Translations under genes and position numbers: made by a program
Notes under the pieces: model-generated
Databases searched by the model: none
What the model was told of the DNA's origin: nothing
Seen by the model: only the letters and a program-made list of their open reading frames with translations
From: Cristatella mucedo
Taxonomy: Eukaryota; Bryozoa; Phylactolaemata; Cristatellidae
Assembly: GCA_009760855.2 (NCBI GenBank)
Contig: WPIO01000174.1
Coordinates: 325,501 to 389,500, forward strand
Direction of reading: 5' to 3'
Length of the DNA: 64,000 nt
In this document: piece by piece, positions 58,831 through 64,000 of the stretch
Layout: each line of letters starts with the position of its first letter
How positions within the stretch are numbered: the stretch's first letter is position 1

Positions 58831-60253
58831 CACTTGATAAAGCACCCTCAGAGAACTTAATCTCTTTCTAGGTGCTTTACATTTGCTGCAAAGGGAAATG
58901 CAATTGAATGGTAAGTAAAATCATGCATGAAAAACAAACAACATGAATAATATGGTTAGGGTGACATGCACAGGGTCAGCATGCAAATTCTTGAAACTAA
59001 ATTATGATAAAACCGAACTGCTGCTCATAGGACACCCTAAGCGTGTGGCTGGAATAAAAGGCTTTGCTCTTCTAATAGGTGATGCTATTGTGCGACCTTC
59101 ACCACGTGCTCGAAACTTAGGTGTCGTTTTTGACAGCTGCCTCAATTTTAAAAGCTTCATTCAGAAGACTGCTTCTACAGCTAGCCATCACGTCCAATCC
59201 CTGTCTAAGATTCGGAGCTGTCTTCCACAGTGGCTTGCAAAAAAAATTAACTAGTTCCTTAGTTCTTCCTCGGCTTGATTATTGTAATTCCCTTTTGACT
59301 CGGCTACCAAAGAAAGCAACTAGGCCACTGCAGCTTACTATGAATTTGGATGCAAGGCTAGTCATCAATTCCATGAGGTTTGAGCACGTGTCTCCTTTGC
59401 TAAAAGAGCTAGGATGGCTGCCAGTTGAGCAACGGATACAGAGCAAAGTTCTTACACTGACCCACAAGGCCAGCCACGGCTTGGCTCCTTCCGTACCTAG
59501 CTGAACTGCTGAACCAGTTTCAGCCTCTTCGGGCCCTCAGGTCCTGTGTGGACAATAAATTAGCTGTTCCATTCCTCCGCTTAAAGACCGTTGGCGACGG
59601 AAGCTTTAGCTCTGCAGGTCCTAGACTGTGGAACTCGCTCCCACAATTCTTACGCAACGACAACTACTCTCCTCCTACTGCCGACTATGGCCCATCCTTT
59701 TCAGCTGTTCTGAGCTGCTACTTCCATGCTAATCACTACTTCAACTGCTCTCCTGACTCTGCTATGCTTCACACTTTCTCTTTGTTGCGTGAGACGAAGT
59801 CTGTTGGCTACCGGATGCGTATTTCTTTCGATTAAAACCTAAGGAAGCGTCAGCTTGCAGCTCGTGCGAGTCTCCTTCGAACTCGCTTCCAAGCAAGCCG
59901 CGCACGCTGTAGCAGCGGTTCTTCATTAGGGGCCGAACACGCGAGGCAATTGCCATGGGAACAGGGTCGGCAAGCTCGCGGGGGGCAAACGACGCCGACG
60001 AAGGGTTAGCAGCAGCGACTGTGTCGAGCAGTCGTCCCAAGTGCGGCGGCGGCCATTGCGTCCGCGCTTCGCTCGCACGGCTTCCAGGCGAGAGGGAACC
60101 AGAGCTGGGATGATACAGGTGGACGGACGGACAAACGAGAGGGCCATTCAAGCAGTCGCGCGCGCGCATCGACTTACCACCCGGCGCGTACGGAAGCTGA
60201 GTCACCAGACATGCAAGCAGAGCAAGCGTCAGCCTAGGCCCCTCCATTGACAT
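46754..60253 (-). CDS. single-pass membrane protein with one chitin-binding domain, five exons (204 codons plus stop)
   Basis: Exons at 60253-60178, 51647-51378, 51194-51147, 47161-47074 and 46886-46754 join with phases 1, 1, 1 and 2 to give 615 coding bases. Domain order: signal peptide (about residues 1-23), six-cysteine chitin-binding domain (about 36-97), acidic Ser/Thr stalk, transmembrane helix (about 132-157) and a cytoplasmic tail rich in Gln, Ser and Arg. Chitin-binding type-2 domains bind chitin at the cell surface or in matrix; here the anchor suggests a surface receptor or tether. Introns are 8530, 183, 3985 and 187 bp, and the two long ones are full of transposons. Extra phase 1-1 exons in introns 1 or 3 cannot be excluded. 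The domain call is from cysteine spacing and motif memory; the gene itself is not one I can name. Confidence 0.72.
47074..47161 (-). CDS. exon 4: transmembrane helix
   Basis: The acceptor TTTTTATTTGTAG and strong donor AGAG|GTAGGT bound 88 bases. After the split Glu codon it encodes [18 protein letters not shown] and [10 protein letters not shown], a 25-residue hydrophobic helix with GxxxG spacing and a basic end. Entry phase is 1 and exit phase is 2, matching exons 3 and 5. Confidence 0.78.
47205..48030 (-). mobile_element. LINE-A-related, decayed, with an insertion
   Basis: The tail end AATAATTGCAATAATAAAAC and TTGATCTCTTTCTAAGCACA is interrupted by the element at 47275-47465 and resumes TTTGCATATATTGG. 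The reverse strand then gives decayed coding such as [10 protein letters not shown]. It lies in intron 3 of the chitin-binding gene. Confidence 0.65.
47275..47465 (+). mobile_element. Helitron-like or foldback-related insertion
   Basis: It begins TCTCTACTAATAAAAGTGAG between an A and later a T, shares the CCGTCATGCAGCAAGATGGC arm with the foldback element at 27.87 kb, and carries the hairpin GACTCGGCGAAGTGAGTC. Near its right end AGCAGTGAGCTGCT can fold. The left TC end and the A/T target suit a Helitron, but no clear CTRR terminus is seen. Confidence 0.4.
48182..49216 (+). repeat. 23-bp minisatellite, 45 units, no indels
   Basis: Unit starts fall every 23 bases from 48182 to 49194. Units begin GTCAGCAYGCAAG and end TGTGGTTAGT. 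Units 1-7 and 9-11 have T at the Y; units 8 and 12-45 have C. The single-copy source motif is seen in LINE-A copies at 31.3 and 52.0 kb, where it has T. Confidence 0.98.
49223..49845 (+). repeat. 17-bp minisatellite, mixed variants
   Basis: The unit GCACAGTGTCACGCAAT alternates with a GCACAGTGTCACGCAAG variant and scattered 15- and 16-base forms. It creates open frames in three phases with no stops (up to 296 codons), which are not genes. Confidence 0.95.
49846..50010 (+). repeat. 15-bp minisatellite, 11 perfect units
   Basis: GCACAGTGTCAGCAC repeats exactly 11 times and ends at GCATAAGCAC of the LINE-A 3' UTR. Confidence 0.98.
50802..50978 (-). mobile_element. SINE1
   Basis: The reverse complement carries GAGCCGTAATGGCACACTAG, the B box GGGTTCGAATC, GGTGATAGCCATCAAGGC and GTTAAATCAGCTAGTATTTT. 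It lies in intron 3. Confidence 0.9.
51147..51194 (-). CDS. exon 3: acidic stalk
   Basis: The acceptor CTGTTTGTTGCAG and donor AAAG|GTACCA bound 48 bases (phase 1-1). It reads [15 protein letters not shown] between the chitin-binding domain and the helix. A longer form ending at TCCG|GTGACC (about 51110) would not join exon 4 in frame, so the shorter form is preferred. Confidence 0.6.
51378..51647 (-). CDS. exon 2: chitin-binding (peritrophin-A/CBM14-like) domain
   Basis: The acceptor TTGCTTGCTGCAG and strong donor CCTG|GTAAGG bound 270 bases, phase 1 at both ends, so the domain is a movable exon. Six cysteines lie in [41 protein letters not shown] and TTCPFG. The tyrosine pair, the CPEGTMF turn and the CDC pattern match chitin-binding type-2 domains, with the C-D-C spacing seen in matrix proteins of marine invertebrates. 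The frame stays open upstream to 51753, so an alternative start ([11 protein letters not shown]) is possible. Confidence 0.75.
51822..52784 (-). mobile_element. LINE-A, best-preserved coding end
   Basis: The tail starts AATAATAATGATGCACTTGA and the 5' truncation is at about 52784 (CTAACTTACTAGTTATG). It lies in intron 1 of the chitin-binding gene on the same strand. Confidence 0.93.
52058..52762 (-). CDS. LINE-A reverse transcriptase C-terminal region, intact 234 codons
   Basis: This is the longest uninterrupted LINE-A frame here: [96 protein letters not shown] and FRTAFSGSL. It lacks the catalytic palm, so it cannot act alone, but the lack of stops suggests a recent insertion. The region is the conserved C-terminal thumb-like part of L2/CR1-type RTs. 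Confidence 0.85.
   Translation of the reverse strand: MGKPSGIKKLERLTLKIGSASISLVESARNLGVMFQCDLSLDDHISSTVKSAYFQIHNIANIRACLDKDTASKLVYAFVTSRLDFCNSLLTGLPACAIRRLQLVQNSAARLVCRERCSCHITQLLADLHWLPVKQRIDFKVLSLTFRSLHSLAPAYLSDLLPHQAKHRTTRFSESNSLPIPRTNLKSFGDRALSSYAPKAWNSLPTCVRTSPDLTTFKRNLKTHLFRTAFSGSL
52785..53009. repeat. G-tract minisatellite, nine runs of 6-12 G
   Basis: Units of CTGTGCAGCTGCC plus a G run repeat with run lengths 9, 12, 6, 9, 7, 9, 10, 12 and 11. It starts at the truncated LINE-A 5' end. The minus strand translates as a Pro/Ala run, an artefact. Confidence 0.93.
53010..53829. other. intron 1 sequence, no assured exon
   Basis: A minus frame at 53546-53358 ([34 protein letters not shown]) is coding-like. 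It could be an extra exon of the chitin-binding gene, but no convincing acceptor and donor pair is seen. Confidence 0.3.
53830..54480 (-). mobile_element. older LINE-A copy, RT palm and C-terminal start
   Basis: The reverse strand gives [16 protein letters not shown] (decayed YADD box), [20 protein letters not shown] and [14 protein letters not shown]. It overlaps the homologous part of the copy at 51.8-52.8 kb, so it is a separate, older insertion. Confidence 0.75.
54497..54706 (+). mobile_element. LINE-A 3' UTR and tail
   Basis: CACTAACCACATTTGCATGC, GTCACCCCTAACCATG, CAGCAAATGTAAAGCACCCA, GGGTGCTTTATCGAGTGC and an (ATT)n tail of ten or more units. Confidence 0.9.
54814..55047 (-). other. 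possible coding fragment with a zinc-finger-like end
   Basis: A 77-codon frame reads [38 protein letters not shown] and [17 protein letters not shown] to TAA. The C-C...H...H spacing at the end resembles a BED-type finger of hAT transposases, so a transposon remnant is the more likely reading. It lies in intron 1 of the chitin-binding gene. Confidence 0.3.
55227..55386 (-). mobile_element. SINE1, slightly deleted
   Basis: The reverse complement gives GTGATGGCACACTAGG, a shortened A-box region, GTTCGAATCC, GCGGTGGGCGATCC and GTTAAATCAGCTAGCATT. Confidence 0.85.
55387..55513. repeat. duplicated segment, partner at 41.67 kb
   Basis: AACTAAAAATAAACTTGAGC, CTACACGGCTATGATGATTT and CATATGACAAATGTGCAGG match 41674-41806. 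Both copies directly follow a SINE1 head. Confidence 0.85.
55514..56185. other. no gene recognised; weak tRNA-like trace
   Basis: At about 55935-56000, GGAGTGGTCGAGTGGTTGC looks like the 5' half of a class II tRNA (Leu/Ser), but the B-box half is degenerate and no cloverleaf can be drawn. Confidence 0.3.
56186..56302 (+). mobile_element. LINE-A 3' UTR fragment without tail
   Basis: GGGTTCTTGTGATTCGTCCT, GCTGACACTGTGCATGCTGC and GTGCATGTCACCCCTAAC. The 3' end is cut at ATATTA. Confidence 0.82.
56343..56412 (+). repeat. 35-bp perfect tandem duplication
   Basis: Two adjacent copies of ATATGCTACACAAAACAGGA plus CCTTCTTAACATAAG at the start of the LINE-B copy. Confidence 0.95.
56594..57790 (+). 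pseudogene. LINE-B endonuclease region with frameshifts
   Basis: Three overlapping frames make up the domain: 56594-56863 ([27 protein letters not shown]), 56805-57233 ([42 protein letters not shown]) and 57212-57790 ([28 protein letters not shown]). The catalytic ETW, GDFN and SDH motifs are all present here, in contrast to the copy at 15.6 kb. Two frameshifts inactivate it. Confidence 0.85.
57791..59828 (+). pseudogene. LINE-B reverse transcriptase, interrupted
   Basis: Landmarks: [29 protein letters not shown] (palm block), [30 protein letters not shown] (catalytic YADD intact), the nested LINE-A at 58786-58987, then [30 protein letters not shown] and [16 protein letters not shown]. Stops at several points, for example in LLE*LRTTI. 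Confidence 0.85.
58786..58987 (-). mobile_element. LINE-A tail nested in LINE-B, 5-bp target duplication
   Basis: About fourteen ATA units, then TGCACTTGATAAAGCACCCT and the 3' UTR to CAGGGTCAGCATGCAAA. TTCTT occurs on both sides (58781-58785 and 58988-58992); the undisturbed LINE-B at 17.83 kb has it once. Confidence 0.93.
60178..60253 (-). CDS. exon 1: signal peptide
   Basis: ATG at 60253 (or the second ATG at 60247) opens [20 protein letters not shown] followed by PYAPG and a perfect donor GGTG|GTAAGT in phase 1. A short n-region with Arg, the hydrophobic core [10 protein letters not shown] and a small-residue end fit a signal peptide. It joins exon 2 by completing a Val codon (G|TG). Confidence 0.62.
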
Positions 60254-60440
60254 CTGAAATTTACACGAGCTCGTTTCGCGGCGGCGTGTACCCTGCGGTC
60301 CAATAGGTGGCGGCGACGCCGCAACCGCTAACAGCGGGAGCCCACGCACCAGCAGCAGCGAGGGCTAACCCGGATGTCCGTTGTTGAATCATAGCCAATC
60401 GCGGTGCTCTTAAGCGTTTGCGTAAGTCACGTGACACGCT
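60254..60440 (-). promoter_or_regulatory. probable promoter of the chitin-binding gene
   Basis: Two inverted CCAAT boxes (plus-strand CCAAT at 60300-60304 and 60395-60399) and a TCACGTGA palindrome (60427-60434, an E-box/USF-type site) lie within 190 bases upstream of the ATG in CpG-containing DNA. No strong TATA box; TTTATA lies further upstream near 60477. Confidence 0.45.
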
Positions 60441-60626
60441 ACAGTTGCTGACTCAAGCTGGGTTTGGCATCTGCTATAAACCCACTGGATGAATTACGAA
60501 TATTACTGTAGCCGGTTGCATAAAGAAGTGTGGCTTCTGCGAAACCAGCCTCTCCAGTTGCTTAAAAAATGGAACAAGCGCGTTACTGCCAACAGAAATC
60601 GAATTTCTTTTCATATTTTTATATGA

Positions 60627-60846
60627 GCTGCTACTTCCATGCTACTCACTACCTCAACTGCTCTCCTGACTCTGCTATGCTTCCCACTTTCTCTTTTTTG
60701 CATGCCATGAAGTCTGTTGGCTACCGAATGCGTACCAAAAACCGATTAGGCTGGGAGCGCGCTGCGAAAAACTCTCCTGGGTACCACCCGCGTAGTCTTT
60801 GTGGCTTTGTTGAGCTACAGACGGAGATACATTACATAACATTTTA
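60627..60846 (+). mobile_element. LINE-B 3' end
   Basis: GAGCTGCTACTTCCATGCTA, TCTGTTGGCTACCGAATGCG, CTCTCCTGGGTACCACCCGC and ACGGAGATACATTACATAAC. Confidence 0.88.
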
Positions 60847-62224
60847 ATCTACGCTTGCAGTGCACTATTTAGAACTACACATTACATAAGGAACTCTGTA
60901 TTCGCCTTTTTGGGAACAGGTTAAATAAGCGCACGAGTAGGGTTGAGAATCAGGGCATCGCAGCGTCGGGAGAATCGCTTTCTATGTTTAAAGGATGCAC
61001 CCTCTCCGAAATGGAGTTTACTCTGTGCACGGGGGCTGAGACGTCGGGACTTTGGAGCGAAATCCCGAGCGTAGCTCCCGCAGCTGCGTGCGGTGTGTTT
61101 TTACAGCCAGCCGCCGAATTTTTTCACCCGATACCGTCGATAATAGCTAAAGTGATGGTGATTAAGTCTCGGTAGCTGTTGGCACGATTACTATAGGATA
61201 AAACAAACTGTGCATAACGAATCTCTACATTATACAATTACTACCAAGTAGGTTCAACGCGCACAGCCACCAGAATTCACCCGTTTGGCCACTCCTATTC
61301 CTATTGTCCAAGCTCATAGCCTAATATTCCTAATCCATTAGCCTCGCCGCCACCATTTAACGAGCTCGTCTGTTTTGATCTGCGTTGTTTCCAACGTGCA
61401 AGGATCGTTTATATTTAGCGGGTTCTATCCGTGTATCCTTAGCCGACGTGAGGGCTACGTTAATGCGCTCTCATTACCCGGGTTATTAGCCAGAGTCTTT
61501 AGCAGGCAGACCAGGTTAGCACTGGAGGACTTAGTGAACTGATCATATAAAATTTGGACCGTGTCAATGAGAGCTCGCTAGAAAACAGCAGACGAATCAT
61601 AACTTTCTGTCCTAGTATAATTGTTTGTTTTTAGAAAAGTAGCTTTCCATTCCAAGCGAAGTAAATCTGTTAATTCTCCACTCGTCGCGTTCTTTGGCAC
61701 TCCTGCCTCCTCCCCACACTTCCGGTGTGAGGACGAGGTTTACTCCATTTTATAAGATGGCCGATCTGAAAGAAAGATGTGGTATCCAAGAATGAATTTT
61801 GAGGCACTCGGAGAGCGTCAGATGGCCCCGCCGCTCTGACTGAATAACCGAGGACGTGCACGCTGCAAAATGTGCAGATGGGCATTCCGCGAAATCTTAC
61901 ACACGAATAGCCCCTACAGGTGCGCATGTATATCTCCGCGTATTATAATCAACGATGCATAGTTGAGAGAAGGAAGAAAGCGGAAGCGGAAATGAGAAGT
62001 AAGCGGCTGCTCAACTGGAGACATCTCTCCAGACCACCCCGAACCAAAAGTTCAGAGCACCTTTTAATACCGCTCGGCAATTAAAATGTACGGATATAAG
62101 GCAAAATGGAACTGGGAAACTTCTGAAATACAGAAGCAGCAGAAACGAACGGCTGGAAACGAGTCACCTGGATCGGAAAAGGTTCCATCCCTGCAAAAAA
62201 ATTTGGGATTGAGTTCCGTCACCT
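60847..62224. other. no gene recognised
   Basis: Short frames exist on both strands. None has splice support or a recognised motif. Confidence 0.4.
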
Positions 62225-62590
62225 AATGTTATGTAGTGTGTCTCTGCCTGAGACTTCACAAAGCCACAATAACTAAGCGGATGATGCGCCGGAGAGTTTT
62301 CTATAGCGCACTGAAAGCCTAGGCCGATTGCGGTGCGCATGCGGCAATCAACAGACTTCATCTCGCGCAACAAAGAGGAAGTGAGAAGCCAAGCTGAGTC
62401 AGGATGAGGGCAGTCGAGGCAGTGAGAGGCGTGGCGGAAGTGGCGGCTCAGGACGGCTGTACAGGATGCGTCGCAGCCGGCAGCGGCAGGGGGGAGTGGA
62501 TTGCGTTGCGCAGCAACAAGTTGGAGGCAATGAGTTCCGCCGTCTCGGACTTGCAGAGCAAGAGCGCCTGCTGCCAGCGTCTCGCTCTGG
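62225..62590 (-). mobile_element. LINE-B 3' end, diverged and GC-rich
   Basis: TGTTATGTAGTGTGTCTCTG, GAGACTTCACAAAGCCACAA, TTTTCTATAGCGCACTGAAA and the reverse-strand coding end in decayed form. It is more GC-rich than other copies. Confidence 0.75.
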
Positions 62591-62812
62591 AAATAGGAGA
62601 GCGCTAAAGCGCACGGGTGGAGATTCGGCTCTCTCGGGGTGCGTGCTACGTAAGCTACTCGTCATCGCTATCGTTATAATTATTAAGGGATGGTTAATAT
62701 TCAGTCTCGTCCTGAGACGAAGCGAGGGCATGGGAATCGGTCGAAATTAGCAAACTTTAGAAGGAGGCAAGCCGTATCCCGGACCTTGCAGGTTGCTGCA
62801 AGAACCAGTGTA
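62591..62812. other. no gene recognised
   Basis: Nothing supportable is seen. Confidence 0.4.
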
Positions 62813-62990
62813 ATGGCTCACTAGGTAAGGCGGTTGCTTTTCTCGACCTCGGCCCCGAGGTCGTGGGTTCGATTCCTGCGGTGGGCGATCCTTTATCGCC
62901 CACTGCAAGCGGTGGTGATAGCCATCGTGGCTCTTCTGTCGCTATACAAAAGGGGGCTGCTAAATCAGCTAGTATTTATTTATTTATGAG
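62813..62990 (+). mobile_element. SINE1, well preserved
   Basis: CACTAGGTAAGGCGGTTGC, B box GGGTTCGATTCC, GCGGTGGGCGATCC, AAGCGGTGGTGATAGCC, CTATACAAAAGGGGGCTG and AAATCAGCTAGTATTTATT. Confidence 0.92.
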
Positions 62991-63249
62991 AACTGCTCAG
63001 CTTAGCCGCCGTTCAACCGTCGCGCGTGAGCTCTTTGGTGGCGCAAGAGCGTAGCAGAACGCCGGCTAGAGGCGCTTTGCCTCGAGCCAGGCTGGTGCCT
63101 TCCAGACGGTCTCCGAGTCGCGACCTTCAACCTCCAAGTCGCGACCTCCGACGGTCGCGACCTTCTGTCTGGCATCCCCTTTCTTTCTTTCTTTCCTTCC
63201 TTGACCGAGGATTCAGGAAAACAGGCTCTAATCGCGCTATGCCATCGCT

Positions 63250-64000
63250 CTATGGGCGAGTGCGTCGAAAGTGACGGCCCATCCAGAATTCAGGCTGGAT
63301 TTGAGCGACTACACGCCGCTGCCATGCAGACCGCGAACATGAACGGGATGCGAGCTCAGGGTATTTCTCTCTCGCGAGCTTTTTTTGAAAGGCATCCACA
63401 CCCGCCAGAAGCTGCATATCTGATTTCGGGTGCCCTCGAAAAATCTCCGGCGTTAAAACTTCTTGCATCTGCCGACTGAAATACTGAAAGAATGCGAAAA
63501 CTGTGTACATGTATCGCAACCCTTCCTCGCGGCCTCGCCGCTTAAGACTATATGCTGAGGTAACGATGCATCTTAAATCGTCGGTATTTACATATGCGAA
63601 TTGCGGCCAGCCGTCTGACCAAGCCACAGATGTGCATCTATTGGCCCCGCACGGAGAGGTGCGCATAACGAGACCCTCCACGGCACAGCGTCCCGGCGGC
63701 TGAATGAGATGAATGGCGGCTTTTGACTTCCTGAATGATGAAATTTGCTTGACTCGCTGTGGACGACAGCACGCCGCTCCGTTGCCTGTAGCGGAGTGCG
63801 TTTCATACGCGTGTCCGCAGCTTAGCTGCGACTCGCTGCTCGGCGACATGCATCCAGCAACGTCGGGAATTGTCTTCTGCAGAATCAAGCCTCCGCCATT
63901 CTCGTTGTCCACGCTAATCCTGCGCCGAAACTGCGGCGGCAGGGCGTCCTCGGACGGCAGCGTTCGAGTCAGGTTCGCGCCCAGTCCGACGGGTTTTATG
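63250..64000 (-). CDS. partial coding exon, unknown protein, runs off the right edge
   Basis: The minus frame is open from the window edge to TGA at 63250, about 250 codons. It begins KPVGLGANLTRTLPSEDALP, then QFRRRISVDNENGGGLILQ, TIPDVAGCMSPSSESQLSC and QRVKQISSFRKSKAAIHLI. The early part has serine-rich sites after basic residues (RRRIS), as in regulated linker regions. Donor-like sites (TTG|GTCAGA, TAT|GTAAAT) near 63.6 kb mean the true exon may end before the TGA. No domain is recognised. Confidence 0.5.
   Translation of the reverse strand, partial: IKPVGLGANLTRTLPSEDALPPQFRRRISVDNENGGGLILQKTIPDVAGCMSPSSESQLSCGHAYETHSATGNGAACCRPQRVKQISSFRKSKAAIHLIQPPGRCAVEGLVMRTSPCGANRCTSVAWSDGWPQFAYVNTDDLRCIVTSAYSLKRRGREEGLRYMYTVFAFFQYFSRQMQEVLTPEIFRGHPKSDMQLLAGVDAFQKKLAREKYPELASRSCSRSAWQRRVVAQIQPEFWMGRHFRRTRP

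Larger units (their letters stand above)
56413..59828 (+). mobile_element. LINE-B, longest copy, nested LINE-A inside
   Basis: In order: a short N-terminal region ([36 protein letters not shown]), endonuclease, RT palm, RT C-terminal part. It lies in intron 1 of the chitin-binding gene, opposite to its strand. The element ends abruptly at about 59828 (GGATGCGTA then unrelated DNA), so the 3' UTR and (CATTA)n tail are missing, a deletion rather than a normal end. Confidence 0.9.

Overview
The window is animal nuclear DNA. It has spliced coding exons, GT-AG introns, an AATAAA poly(A) signal, non-LTR retrotransposons, tRNA-derived SINEs and long (GA)n arrays, and no bacterial operon structure. 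The six-cysteine chitin-binding exon and the L2/CR1-type LINEs suggest a marine invertebrate, perhaps a lophotrochozoan, but the sequence does not settle the species. Most long open frames are artefacts of tandem repeats or pieces of mobile elements.

The mobile load comes from a few families. LINE-A is an L2/CR1-like retrotransposon. Its 3' UTR carries the motif GCATGCTGCCACTAACCA and it ends in (ATT)n. LINE-B is a second L2-like family with endonuclease and reverse transcriptase, ending in (CATTA)n. SINE1 is tRNA-derived and ends near ATCAGCTAGTATTTATT. SINE2 is also tRNA-derived, and its 3' tail resembles that of LINE-A. A decayed hAT transposon of the ZMYM1-like type (6.94-10.15 kb) is split by two LINEs and a SINE. 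Two LINE-B copies (15.6-18.8 kb and 56.4-59.8 kb) are nearly full length but broken by stops, frameshifts and nested insertions.

The best-supported host gene lies on the minus strand from 60.25 to 46.1 kb. Five exons join in perfect phase into 204 codons. They encode a signal peptide, one chitin-binding (peritrophin-A/CBM14-like) domain, a short acidic stalk, a transmembrane helix and a cytoplasmic tail. An upstream block holds two CCAAT boxes and a TCACGTGA palindrome, and AATAAA lies downstream. Its introns hold LINE-B, several LINE-A copies, SINE1, a G-tract minisatellite and, in intron 3, a LINE-A copy whose 3' UTR has been amplified into about 1.8 kb of three adjoining minisatellites.

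Layout: 0-6.2 kb, a LINE tail, a (GA)n array and a GC-rich block with fragmented coding potential; 6.9-10.2 kb, the split hAT; 10.5-15.6 kb, a SINE cluster and LINEs; 15.6-18.8 kb, LINE-B; 20-38 kb, scattered LINE tails, short tandem arrays and a few possible exons; 39-46 kb, possible exons and SINEs; 46-60 kb, the chitin-binding gene; 60-64 kb, LINE-B tails, a SINE and an open frame running off the right edge on the minus strand. I recognise no known protein outside the chitin-binding gene and the transposon proteins.
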